Shown here one piece after another: positions 24,954 through 33,321 of a stretch of DNA of 41,789 nt. The translations under genes and the position numbers were made by a program. The notes under the pieces are model-generated. The model worked only from the letters and a program-made list of their open reading frames with translations, had not been told where the DNA came from and did no database searches. Source of the stretch: Deinococcales bacterium (GTDB lineage Bacteria > Deinococcota > Deinococci > Deinococcales > JAAFIG01); assembly GCA_013298595.1 (NCBI GenBank), contig JAAFIG010000041.1:1-41789 (forward strand), given 5' to 3'. Position 1 is the first letter of the stretch. The number at the start of each line of letters is the position of its first letter.

Positions 24954-25697
24954 ATGCTTTCCACTACGCCAGCGCTCCGTTTAAGCCACCTCGAGAAACG
25001 CTTTGGTAGCACGTACGCAGTTCGAGGTGTTGATCTCGAGATTCCTCAGGGGCAGTTGTATGCCTTGCTTGGTCCTAACGGTGCAGGCAAAACCACAACA
25101 CTACGAATGATTGCTGGTTTACTTCGCCCAGATGCTGGCAATATCGAAATTCTTGGTAAAAGCGTTGTACAAGACCCAAAAGCTGCCAAGCAAGTGTTGG
25201 CATACTTACCCGACGACCCGATGCTATACGCCAAATTAACTGCTCTCGAGCACTTAGAATTTGTTTCGGGCTTATGGGGAATGCCTGCTGTTAGTGCAGC
25301 TAACGACGCTGAGTTGCTGCTGAAAAAACTGGGTTTATGGGATAACGCTCGCCAAACCTGCGAGAGTTTCTCGAGGGGTATGAAACAAAAATTGGCATTG
25401 GCTGCCGCACTGATTCATCAACCCCGCTTAATGATTCTTGATGAACCCCTAACAGGTTTAGATGCCGCTGCTGCCAGACTGGTCAAAGATATGCTACTCG
25501 AGTTTGTGCAAAACGGTGGCACAGTTATTCTCACCACCCATATCCTCGAGGTTGCTGAACGTCTGGCTGAACAGATTGGCATTATTGCCAAAGGACAACT
25601 GATTGCCGCTGGAACCCTCGAGGAATTACGGGCTTTCAGTGGTGAAACAGGTTCGCTCGAGGATGTCTTCTTAGAATTAACTGCGGTGCCAGCATGA
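24954..25697 (+). CDS. ABC transporter ATP-binding protein
   Basis: The 247-residue ATPase has Walker A GPNGAGKTTT (~44), Q-loop region YLPDDPMLY, the signature SFSRGMKQKLALAAAL, Walker B LMILDEPLTGLD and the H-loop TTHILEVAE. The sequence order and the short C-terminus are typical of ABC-2 exporters (CcmA/DrrA type). Substrate is unknown. Its stop overlaps the start of the permease gene by 4 bases (ATGA), so the two form one unit. The start was placed at ATG 24954, ten codons inside the longer open frame, because it follows TAGAAT and begins the family N-terminus. Confidence 0.93.
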   Translation: MLSTTPALRLSHLEKRFGSTYAVRGVDLEIPQGQLYALLGPNGAGKTTTLRMIAGLLRPDAGNIEILGKSVVQDPKAAKQVLAYLPDDPMLYAKLTALEHLEFVSGLWGMPAVSAANDAELLLKKLGLWDNARQTCESFSRGMKQKLALAAALIHQPRLMILDEPLTGLDAAAARLVKDMLLEFVQNGGTVILTTHILEVAERLAEQIGIIAKGQLIAAGTLEELRAFSGETGSLEDVFLELTAVPA

Positions 25698-27226
25698 TCT
25701 GGTATTTGATTCGTCACGATTTACGCTTGCGAGCCAGAGAACTACCCAAATCCTGGTGGCTAGTACCTGTGTTTGGTGTTGCTATAGCTGTGATTGCTGT
25801 TGTGGTTTTAGGTTTTGGACAAAACCGAGAAAGATTCCCAGTCATTGGTGCAAACACCCCATTATTCTTAGTCATCACTGCTGTTCTGGCTTTTGCTTTT
25901 ACCGTGATGATTTCGACTGCAATAGAAGGTGCGGTACGTGGTTTATTTGAACGTAACGACCTCGACTTACTCTCCTCGAGTCCTGCACCTAGCACTGCTA
26001 TTTTTGCCGCTCGAGCCAGTAGTTTAGCCACAGAATTGTTTTTAGGAGCCACACTTTTTCTGGGGTTATTGCCATTGGTTGCCACATACTTTGGGTACTG
26101 GCAATTTCTTGGCATGTTCCCCGCGTTACTGGCAATGTCTTTAATCGCTACCGCAATCGGTTTACTGTTAACACTGGTGCTGGTGCGTTCCTTTGGTGTG
26201 CGCCGCACCCGAATCATTGCCCAAGTCATCTCGAGCCTTGTTGGAGCAGGTGTATTCCTAGCATTTCAACTACCAAACATCCTCAATGGTGGGAGTAGCC
26301 GTAATACCGCAACCAGTTTTAGCCAAGTGTTTAACCAACTCTCGAGTATCAATGTTAATAATCCTGTGTTTATTCCTGCTCGAGCCACTATTCTCGAGCC
26401 GATTGCGACGTTGGTATTTCTGGTTTTTGCCATTGGCACCCTGACCGTTACAGTCGTCCTCACCCAAGCATGGTTTGTTCGTGGGGCACAAGAAGCTTTG
26501 GTGGTCGCAAACAAACCAATCGCTCGAGGTGTGCAGCGCCCAGTACGTTTCAACAGTGGTTTATGGCGAGTGGCATTACAAAAAGAATGGCGCTTAATTC
26601 TGCGCGACACCACACTGCTCTCGAGGGTGTTACTACAAATTCTGTACATGGTTCCCAGTGTTTTTGTCTTTAGCCGCATTGGTTCTAACCCGACTGGTGC
26701 AATGGGTTTTCAACTCGGTAATCTACTGGCTGCCAGTGCGGTGTTAATGGTGGCAAACCTTGTCATGAGTTTAGTTCGCATTACTTTGTACGCCGAAGAT
26801 GTGCCAGATTTACTCGCTTCTGCACCATTACAACGTGGCATGATGCGACGCGTAAAACTTGCCGCTGCCCTGATTCCCAGTTTTTTATTCACCTCACCAA
26901 TGATTATTGTTTCTGCCATTAACGGCTCGAGTGGCTGGGTATTTGCGACTTTTGCATGGCTTGCCAGTGCTTTTTCGTGTGCCATCACCATGCTCTGGTT
27001 AGCTCGTCCGATTGCTCGAGCCGAACTATTCAAACCCGCTCGAGGCGGCGAACACTGGCTGAGCGGCTTACTACAAGTTCTCTCAATGTTTGCGTGGTTA
27101 GCGGTGGCGCTTGGACTCGAGAGCGGCGCGTGGTGGGCATTGGTGGCATTAGGCGTAGGCATCATTACACCGCTGGGTGTGTACTTAATTGCCAGAACTC
27201 GAGATTCTAATCTGGGTTACGAGTAA
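25694..27226 (+). CDS. ABC transporter permease, large
   Basis: The 510-residue protein has about ten to twelve hydrophobic helices in two halves. One half is ~20-240, with TAIEGAVRGLFERNDLDLLSS; the other is ~320-505, with ALQKEWRLILRDTTLLSRVL and DVPDLLASAPLQ. The DLDLLSSSPAP and DVPDLLASAPL motifs look like two copies of the same coupling region, suggesting an internal duplication of an ABC-2-type membrane domain. A single such chain could serve as both halves of the channel. It is coupled to the ATPase gene by a 4-base overlap. A terminator follows 30 bases after the stop. Confidence 0.88.
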   Translation: MIWYLIRHDLRLRARELPKSWWLVPVFGVAIAVIAVVVLGFGQNRERFPVIGANTPLFLVITAVLAFAFTVMISTAIEGAVRGLFERNDLDLLSSSPAPSTAIFAARASSLATELFLGATLFLGLLPLVATYFGYWQFLGMFPALLAMSLIATAIGLLLTLVLVRSFGVRRTRIIAQVISSLVGAGVFLAFQLPNILNGGSSRNTATSFSQVFNQLSSINVNNPVFIPARATILEPIATLVFLVFAIGTLTVTVVLTQAWFVRGAQEALVVANKPIARGVQRPVRFNSGLWRVALQKEWRLILRDTTLLSRVLLQILYMVPSVFVFSRIGSNPTGAMGFQLGNLLAASAVLMVANLVMSLVRITLYAEDVPDLLASAPLQRGMMRRVKLAAALIPSFLFTSPMIIVSAINGSSGWVFATFAWLASAFSCAITMLWLARPIARAELFKPARGGEHWLSGLLQVLSMFAWLAVALGLESGAWWALVALGVGIITPLGVYLIARTRDSNLGYE

Positions 27227-27255
27227 TTTGCTTGTTCAAATTCTTCTGATCTGTC

Positions 27256-27287
27256 AAACAGGGAAATCCATAGATTTCCCTGTTTTT
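27256..27287. terminator. Bidirectional terminator between the ABC permease and hflX
   Basis: A 12-bp stem AAACAGGGAAAT (27256-27267), loop CCATAG, complement (27274-27285), with T5 on the plus strand side and A-rich sequence on the other. It lies between convergent stops at 27226 and 27292. Confidence 0.85.
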
Positions 27288-27291
27288 AGTT

Positions 27292-29007
27292 TTACGCGTA
27301 TGCCAGTTTAGCTTGTTGCTCCTCGAGAAAAATTGTTTCTAATCTGGCGCGGTGCTCGAGGACTGCGCTGAGTATGGCGTGTTTTAATTCTGGTAATCCC
27401 AGTTTGTTCTGGGCGGATACGCGAATGCCACCTAAGCGTTCCTCGAGTAAATCCATGTCGAAGGGGTCGGCGCTGTCGCTTTTATTTAGTACCAGTAAGC
27501 GTGGAATACCGTCTAACTCGAGTTCCGAAAGAATACTTTCGACGGCGTTGTGGCGCTCCAAGGCATCTTCAGCGCTGGCATCAAGGACGTGCATCAGGAC
27601 ATCTACGTCGTGAAGTTCTTCGAGGGTGCTGCGAAAAGCACGTTTTAAGTCGGTGGGTAATTCGCGGATAAAGCCCACGGTGTCGGTGAAAACAATTTCG
27701 CCATAATCGGGTAAGTAGCCTCGTCTCGAGGTTGGTGCAAGGGTGGCAAATAATTTGTTTTCGGCGAGGACGCTCGAGTGGGTTAAGGCGTTGAGTAGGG
27801 TGCTTTTGCCTGCGTTGGTGTAACCGACGATGGCAACATTAGGGATGCCGCTTTTTAGACGGCTTTTACGGCGTTCTTGTTGGCGGTTGTTGAGGTCGCG
27901 TAGGGTGTGCTCGAGGAAAGTGATGCGGTCGTTGATGCGCCGACGGTCTAACTCGAGTTTGGTTTCACCAGGTCCTCGAGTGCCGATAGCCCCGCCTGAT
28001 CCTGCGGCTCCACCACCGATTTTGCTGAGTTTCGTGCCTTGTCCGAGCAAACGTGGTTTCATGTATTGCAGTTGGGCAAGTTCGACTTGTAGTTTGGATT
28101 CTGGTCCGCTGGCGTGTTGGGCAAAAATATCAAGAATCAGTTGGTTGCGATCAATGATTTTGAGATTTGTCGCACTTTCGATTTCTCGAGCTTGAGCTGG
28201 GTTTAAGCCTTCACCGAAAATCAGCACATCGGCATCTAAATGGTAAGCGCGGCTGGTCAGTTCCTCGAGTTTACCGCGTCCGATTAAGGTATCAGCTTTG
28301 GCAAATTTTCTAAATACCAGTTCTTTGTAAACAATCACAGCCCCCGCTGTTCGAGCCAGTTCGGTTAATTCCTCGAGTGCCGATTCGGCATTGATTCCCG
28401 AGCCTCGATCAAGTTGCACTAAAATAGCGCGTTCTTCGCTGCTGCGCTTGGTTGCTCGCACAGTTTGGGTGCGGGTAAATTCTTCCTCGAGAGCGCGAGT
28501 GTTGGCAGCAATATCCCATAACTCGAGGGCTTGCACAGTTTGTGGTGCGTAAATACGCCAGTCTTCTTCCTCGAGTTTGGCGTTAGGTGGTGTTAAATGG
28601 GCTAAATGTGCATTACCCGGTATACCACCCGCTTTGACTTCGATGGCAACAATCGCATCTAAGCGATTGAGGAACAGCGTGGATAAATCCGATTTTGAAA
28701 GCGGTGCTGGTTTAGGATGAGCATGCACTAACCACAAACCACGCAGACGAGCTTCGGCTTCGCGTCTACGCTCGAGATTAGGGAATTCGGTTTTGCTGGC
28801 ATCGCCAACAGATACCGTGATAACCCTGCCGCGCCGATCAATCAGTACGCAGACCTCGCGGTTAATCTCGAGGGCAAGTTCGGTCAGGCTACGGGCTAAT
28901 TCGGGTGTGACCACCGAGTTCGGTGGCACTTTACGCCGATATAAATTCGATAAGAGTTTGAGAACACTGGGCTTTAAGCCGCTGATATGACCATGAACTT
29001 TTTCCGT
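27292..29007 (-). CDS. hflX: GTPase HflX (possible ACG start)
   Basis: HflX binds the 50S ribosome and splits stalled or stress-damaged 70S ribosomes. The protein has a long N-terminal domain (~1-190), HflX motifs (LIGRGKLEELTSRAYHLDADVLIF, GPGETKLE), and a G domain with VGYTNAGKSTLLNAL, DTVGFIRELP and NKSD. The first usual start is GTG at 28929. However, 26 codons upstream stay open and encode KVHGHISGLKPSVLKLLSNL, which looks like the normal start of Deinococcus-type HflX. They begin at an ACG (29005-29007) five bases after a perfect AGGAGG (29013-29018). I therefore extend to ACG, at moderate confidence; the stop is certain. Confidence 0.85.
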   Translation of the reverse strand, partial: TEKVHGHISGLKPSVLKLLSNLYRRKVPPNSVVTPELARSLTELALEINREVCVLIDRRGRVITVSVGDASKTEFPNLERRREAEARLRGLWLVHAHPKPAPLSKSDLSTLFLNRLDAIVAIEVKAGGIPGNAHLAHLTPPNAKLEEEDWRIYAPQTVQALELWDIAANTRALEEEFTRTQTVRATKRSSEERAILVQLDRGSGINAESALEELTELARTAGAVIVYKELVFRKFAKADTLIGRGKLEELTSRAYHLDADVLIFGEGLNPAQAREIESATNLKIIDRNQLILDIFAQHASGPESKLQVELAQLQYMKPRLLGQGTKLSKIGGGAAGSGGAIGTRGPGETKLELDRRRINDRITFLEHTLRDLNNRQQERRKSRLKSGIPNVAIVGYTNAGKSTLLNALTHSSVLAENKLFATLAPTSRRGYLPDYGEIVFTDTVGFIRELPTDLKRAFRSTLEELHDVDVLMHVLDASAEDALERHNAVESILSELELDGIPRLLVLNKSDSADPFDMDLLEERLGGIRVSAQNKLGLPELKHAILSAVLEHRARLETIFLEEQQAKLAYA

Positions 29008-29012
29008 AATAA

Positions 29013-29018
29013 CCTCCT
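29013..29018 (-). promoter_or_regulatory. Strong ribosome binding site deciding the hflX start
   Basis: AGGAGG on the minus strand, with a five-base spacer (TTATT) to ACG at 29007. There is no ribosome site before the GTG at 28929. This is one of few strong Shine-Dalgarno sequences in the window. Confidence 0.6.
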
Positions 29019-29032
29019 AGTAGATCATTTCA

Positions 29033-29181
29033 GAAGTCTTTATGACTTCCGAGCGAAGCGAGTGGAAATGGATGCAGCGTTGATAAGTCCGTCAAGTCTG
29101 CTTTAGCTGAATGAAAGGACTTATAAAACGCTGCACTAGAAACACAAACCTCGAGAACGCGGATTCGCGTGATCTCGAGGT
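29033..29181 (-). other. Structured leader upstream of hflX (three hairpins)
   Basis: Three inverted repeats lie in a row: GAAGTC/GACTTC (29033-29049, loop 5); GCAGCGTT-ATAAGTCC paired with GGACTTAT-AACGCTGC (29074-29134, 16 bp with a small internal bulge); and ACCTCGAGA-ACGCG paired with CGCGT-TCTCGAGGT (29148-29181, 14 bp with a 2-base bulge). No T-run follows any of them. The segment could be a regulatory leader of hflX or a small RNA. It matches no riboswitch class I know. Confidence 0.5.
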
Positions 29182-29273
29182 CGGGTGTCAGCGTGTTCAA
29201 CTTGGCTAGATTGTACTGCGTTTTTGTGTAAATCATGTGCGCTGTTTGACTTAGTTGTGGCTAAGCCTTTGTA

Positions 29274-31442
29274 TTAGGGTGTAAAGGTGTTGTTGAAGGT
29301 GCTGTACTTATTAAAGAACCATTTAACCACGCGTTCTTCGTAACCACTTGGCACATGTCCGCCGCCATTGACAATGTAAAACGTGACATCAGCAGTGCAC
29401 GGTGCAGTATTGGCTGCGTTGCGCTGACGATAGCCATTGACCACCAAACCATTGATTGAGGCATTGGCAAACACAGGGTTTGCTGAAGGTAACACCTCGA
29501 GACAACTGTTGGAATTGACCGCCCAGGCTTTGGTGGCATTGATTAAATTTCCGTATTGATTATCTAAGGCTGGGGCGGCTGTTTCGGGTAAATCATTTGA
29601 GCCATGAATATCAAAAATGCGTGGTGCGGAAACTCGAGTGAACAAACTTGGTTTGAAGAAGAAATATCCAAAACCACCATTTTGTCCACAAGTAAAATCC
29701 GAATCGGCGGGTGGGTTATATGGGGTTGTGCCATTACCACCATTGCTGGTGGTACAATAAAACGTGCCAGACACAGGAGCAATAGCCGTAATTAAATTCT
29801 TGGTATCTGGGTGGGCATAGAGCACGTATGCCATACCACCACCTCGAGATTCACCAACCACAAAAACCTGAGCAGGATCAATCAGATTACCCGCACCAAA
29901 TAATGGATTCGCTGCGTTTTCGCCTCGAGTAATGATTTCTTTAATAAAGGCTACATCGTCCACAGCTAAGGGTGGTTGCACGCCCGCCACACCATATTCG
30001 CTGCGTCCATCCATGCGGAAATTCCAAGTGGCATTTAAGCCCTGAGGCGCAACAATCACAGCCGCTTGATGGTCAGACCAAGCACTGTACGACGCTGGTA
30101 CTTGAGCATTGGTTGCCCCATCGCCGTGCAAATAAATAATCAGTGGTCTGCCACTCGCAGGGGCGGCTAAACCCGAAACATGGTATCTCGAGGTACGCCC
30201 AACTTGTAAGGCACCATTGCCAGTGACATCAAAAGTCGTTGTGCCATTGGTGCCTGCTGGCAAAGCAAAACTGGCTGTGACCGTACAATTTGCGCTCAGC
30301 GCAGCTGTGGTGTACGTATTACCAACAAGGGTACCGCCACAACCTGTGACTGTTGGAATGTACTGTGGATTTGGCGTGACCGTAAATGTGGTACTCGAGC
30401 CACTATTCACCACTCGAGAACTCGGGCTGATACTGCCATACAAACCATTTGAAGCCGTAGCAGTGAATGTGACTGGAGGAATCGCAACAAACGAAGCACT
30501 CACAGCACAATCAGCCACAATAGCCGCCGTGGTGTACGTATTGCCAACCAGTGCACCACCACAACCAGTCACGCTGGCGATGTTAAAACCCGTATTTGGT
30601 GTAACAGTGATGGTCGCCGTTGAACCACTATTGACTGTTTGTGTGGCAGGTGTAACTCCACCGTTTGCTCCTGCGCTAGCACTGACTGTAAAAGTGACGG
30701 GTGGAATCGCAGAAAACGTCGCACTGACACTACAATTAGCCGTGACAGCCGCAGTGGTGAATGTATTGCCCACCAATGCGCCACCACAACCCGTCACGCT
30801 GGCGATATTAAAACCTGCATTTGGAGTGACAGTGATTGTGGCAGTTGAACCAGCATTGACGTTTTGCGTTGCTGGTGAAACCGAGCCATTGGCTCCAGCC
30901 GAAGCGGTCACAGCAAAGGTGACGGGTGGAATTACCGAGAACGTTGCATTCACACTGCAATTTGTGGTCACAGCCGCAGTGGTGTAAGTATTACCTGCAA
31001 GCACACCACCACAACCCGTCACACTGGCAATGGTAAACCCAGCATTTGGCGTGATTATAACTGTTGTGCTCGAGCCACTGTTCACAGTTTGGGTTGCAGG
31101 CGAAACTGTACCATTCGCGCCTGCTATAGCACTGACAACAAAGGTCACAGGTGGAATGGCGGCAAAAACCGCATTGACGGTGCAATTACCCGTAATTGCA
31201 GTTGTGGTGTACGTATTACCAACCAGCGTACCGCCGCAACCTGTCACGCTCGAGATGGTAAAACCCGTATTGGGTGTGACTGTCAGTGTTGCACTCGAGC
31301 CACTCATCACACTTTGTGAAACAGGAGTAACGGTTCCGTTTGCTCCTGCGACAGCCGATACCGTGTAGCGCTGAGGGCAGCCCAGTAAACTAACACTTAA
31401 AACACCACTGAGCAGCCAATACATGACCCGATGTAATTTCAT
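29274..31442 (-). CDS. Lipoprotein esterase/depolymerase with five 75-residue repeats
   Basis: The 722-residue protein starts with a lipoprotein signal (SVSLLGC, lipid-modified Cys22). Residues ~26-398 are five tandem repeats of about 75 residues, each with AGANG-V-P, NSGS-T-T-TVTPN-GF, VTGCGG-L-GNTYTT and NC-V-A-F, with two Cys per unit. They resemble divergent InlB-type or Ig-like surface repeats. The C-terminal ~320 residues are an alpha/beta-hydrolase of the PHB-depolymerase/feruloyl-esterase type: oxyanion YLHGDG, nucleophile Ser in VVGESRGGGMAY, IFDIHGSND, and the His in GGGHVPSGY. It probably degrades a polymer or ester outside the cell. GGAGG precedes the ATG. Confidence 0.88.
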   Translation of the reverse strand: MKLHRVMYWLLSGVLSVSLLGCPQRYTVSAVAGANGTVTPVSQSVMSGSSATLTVTPNTGFTISSVTGCGGTLVGNTYTTTAITGNCTVNAVFAAIPPVTFVVSAIAGANGTVSPATQTVNSGSSTTVIITPNAGFTIASVTGCGGVLAGNTYTTAAVTTNCSVNATFSVIPPVTFAVTASAGANGSVSPATQNVNAGSTATITVTPNAGFNIASVTGCGGALVGNTFTTAAVTANCSVSATFSAIPPVTFTVSASAGANGGVTPATQTVNSGSTATITVTPNTGFNIASVTGCGGALVGNTYTTAAIVADCAVSASFVAIPPVTFTATASNGLYGSISPSSRVVNSGSSTTFTVTPNPQYIPTVTGCGGTLVGNTYTTAALSANCTVTASFALPAGTNGTTTFDVTGNGALQVGRTSRYHVSGLAAPASGRPLIIYLHGDGATNAQVPASYSAWSDHQAAVIVAPQGLNATWNFRMDGRSEYGVAGVQPPLAVDDVAFIKEIITRGENAANPLFGAGNLIDPAQVFVVGESRGGGMAYVLYAHPDTKNLITAIAPVSGTFYCTTSNGGNGTTPYNPPADSDFTCGQNGGFGYFFFKPSLFTRVSAPRIFDIHGSNDLPETAAPALDNQYGNLINATKAWAVNSNSCLEVLPSANPVFANASINGLVVNGYRQRNAANTAPCTADVTFYIVNGGGHVPSGYEERVVKWFFNKYSTFNNTFTP
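30240..31367 (-). repeat. Five tandem ~225-bp coding repeats
   Basis: Phrases such as the complement of ACCACCACAACC and GTATTACCAAC recur about every 225 bp in five copies, matching the protein repeats. The inner three are the most alike, pointing to expansion by recombination or gene conversion. The outermost unit near the hydrolase is the most diverged. Confidence 0.85.
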
Positions 31443-31514
31443 TTTTGCCTCCGAAGTACATTATGCCTGAACACCCGTTACCTGAGCGTTACCTGTGGAG
31501 GCAATTCTGCCGAT

Positions 31515-31952
31515 TCACGGTTTGGTGGTCACAGAAAACGAACTCGAGATTGCACCAATTCTGACTACGGTAGTTTGTGTTACACCGCGTTGATTGCTGG
31601 CACTGACAGCCACTTTGATTTTATCGCCTGCTTTAACAGTTTTACTGCTTGGTGTGTCTGAGAAATACTCGAGGTATTGATCGTTGACAAAAACTGTTGT
31701 ACCCGAAGTTGCGGTAATCGGTGCTGGTTGGTTAATTCCACGCACAGTGATGGTATTGGAGTACACAGGAATAACAGGGTCGGGTTCGGCATTGACCACA
31801 TCTGAGAAGCAAAACGTATCAGGGTCGGTATCTGGGCTGGTGCTACTCGAGAGAATTGGGGTGTTTGCTTCAGGTGGGCAGACTTTGGGTTCTCGAGTGG
31901 CTGGGGCACAAGCAGCGAGCAATGCAATTCCGATTAACCAAATTCTTTTCAT
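31515..31952 (-). CDS. Small lipoprotein with an Ig-like C-terminal domain
   Basis: The 145-residue protein has a lipoprotein signal (IALLAAC, Cys15), a Pro/Asp/Ser-rich linker with two further Cys, and a beta-rich ~90-residue C-terminal domain (ITVRGINQPAPITATSGTTV...) that may be Ig-like. It lies 72 bases upstream of the repeat-bearing esterase on the same strand, so both may belong to one surface module. TACAAT lies 6 bases before the ATG. The family is not recognised. Confidence 0.75.
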   Translation of the reverse strand: MKRIWLIGIALLAACAPATREPKVCPPEANTPILSSSTSPDTDPDTFCFSDVVNAEPDPVIPVYSNTITVRGINQPAPITATSGTTVFVNDQYLEYFSDTPSSKTVKAGDKIKVAVSASNQRGVTQTTVVRIGAISSSFSVTTKP

Positions 31953-31958
31953 GCAAAC

Positions 31959-31964
31959 ATTGTA
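31959..31964 (-). promoter_or_regulatory. -10 hexamer TACAAT of the small lipoprotein gene
   Basis: TACAAT on the minus strand ends 6 bases before the ATG; a CTCGAG copy overlaps its upstream side. Confidence 0.45.
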
Positions 31965-32147
31965 CTCGAGGTTGCAGAAAAAATTGCGAAATGCTATCTA
32001 GGACTTGTTTATGACAATAAATAATCTCATGATTTTTCTTAAATACTCGGGCTTTCCTATGAAAGTTTTATGCAATGCTTTATCATGCTTAAAGCGAGGT
32101 GCAACCATGACATTGTTTTTGACAACTTCTTTATGTGATTTCGCATC

Positions 32148-33167
32148 ATGAGTCAAGCACTGGTTGCTTTGGGTTGGTCTGATTTTTTTGCCACAGAATT
32201 GCAAAATTACCTCGAGCCACTCAGTCTCGAAGCTCGAGGTAATTTATTGCCTGCTCGAGTGATGGGTGTTGATCGGACAACTTTTAGGATTCAAACCGAA
32301 TTACAAGCCGAAAGTGCGATTCTGCCTGGCTCTTTGTTGCATGGTAGCCATAAAATCATGCCTGTGATTGGTGATTGGGTTGTGGTGCAAAAGCTGAATG
32401 AACCGATGATGCGAATTGTGCAGGTTTTAGCGCGGCGTTCGGTGTTCTCGAGAACAGTCAATGCGGGTACAACCCAACGTCCAAAACCTAGTCAACAAGT
32501 GATTACCGCTAATGTGGATACGGTGCTGATTGTCACGGGCTTAAATGATGATTTTGATCTGCCCAGACTCGGGCGTTATGTGCATGCGGTGCAAAGCAGT
32601 GGTGCTCTAGCTGTGATTGTGTTGAACAAAACTGATTTAGTAGCGGATACCACAGCTTTTCTCGAGGGAGCCAAGGCACTCGCCCCAAACCTAGCGGTGC
32701 ATGCGCTCAGTGCAACCAAAGGGCTTGGTCTCGAGGCATTGCAAACGTATTTTCAGGCTGGTGAAACCGTGGCGTTAATTGGTTCCTCAGGAGTCGGGAA
32801 ATCCACCCTAACCAATCAAATTTTAGGTCGTGAAATTGCGATTACTGGCGATACGCAAATCGCTTCGCATCAGGGTAAGCACACCACGACAGCTCGAACC
32901 ATGTACTTTGTTCCCAGTGGTGGTTTACTGGTGGATAATCCTGGACTGCGCGAAATTGCTGTTTGGCAAGAAGGTAAAGCCGATTTTGCTGATATCGAAC
33001 ATTTAGCTGCCCAATGCAAATTTCGTAAATGCACCCACACCACAGAATTTGGTTGTGAAGTACAAAAAGCCATTCGTAACAAAAAGCTCGAGCCTGCTCG
33101 GTTGCTCGAGTATCAAAAATCTTTGGGGATAAAAATTTTGCCAGCGAAACGCAAATCCTCGAGGTAA
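32148..33167 (+). CDS. rsgA: Ribosome small-subunit GTPase RsgA
   Basis: RsgA checks late 30S ribosome assembly and is a circularly permuted GTPase. The 339-residue protein has an N-terminal OB fold (~40-100, GDWVVVQ), then G4 VLNKTDLV, G1 GSSGVGKSTL and G3 DNPGLRE in permuted order. G2-like HTTTAR follows G1, and a C-terminal zinc motif has CKFRKCTHTTEFGC. The start ATG at 32148 has no good ribosome site. The 195-base upstream gap shared with the small lipoprotein gene holds no other feature I can support. Confidence 0.94.
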   Translation: MSQALVALGWSDFFATELQNYLEPLSLEARGNLLPARVMGVDRTTFRIQTELQAESAILPGSLLHGSHKIMPVIGDWVVVQKLNEPMMRIVQVLARRSVFSRTVNAGTTQRPKPSQQVITANVDTVLIVTGLNDDFDLPRLGRYVHAVQSSGALAVIVLNKTDLVADTTAFLEGAKALAPNLAVHALSATKGLGLEALQTYFQAGETVALIGSSGVGKSTLTNQILGREIAITGDTQIASHQGKHTTTARTMYFVPSGGLLVDNPGLREIAVWQEGKADFADIEHLAAQCKFRKCTHTTEFGCEVQKAIRNKKLEPARLLEYQKSLGIKILPAKRKSSR

Positions 33168-33186
33168 TAGACGAAAGTGATAAAAC

Positions 33187-33211
33187 CGTAGGGGTTAGGC
33201 ACGCCTAACCC
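33187..33211. repeat. Intergenic hairpin with CGTAGGGG edge (copy 2)
   Basis: AAACCGTAGGGG starts an inverted repeat GGGTTAGGC-AC-GCCTAACCC (33192-33211). The first 12 bases are the same as in the element at 34223-34234, and its AGGCACGCCT core matches 23026-23035. Confidence 0.5.
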
Positions 33212-33321
33212 ACTTTGGATAAGACTGCCTCATCCACCTTGGGAAATACGTTGTGGTGTTGTCTACACATCTAGCCCAATTCTCGAGTTGGTACGTGTTT
33301 CTCGAGTATTCTGCTTGCCTT

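Noticed and set aside
29030-29236. Minus-strand 68-codon open frame in the hflX leader
   Set aside because: It runs through three strong hairpins and its translation resembles no protein; the RNA-structure reading explains the segment better.
30217-31368. Long plus-strand open frames opposite the esterase repeats
   Set aside because: They are antisense shadows of the repeats; their periodic Val/Ala/Thr-rich translation mirrors the repeat units and they lack starts with promoters.
31998-32204. Minus-strand 68-codon open frame upstream of rsgA
   Set aside because: It overlaps the rsgA start, has no recognisable family and no promoter or ribosome site.
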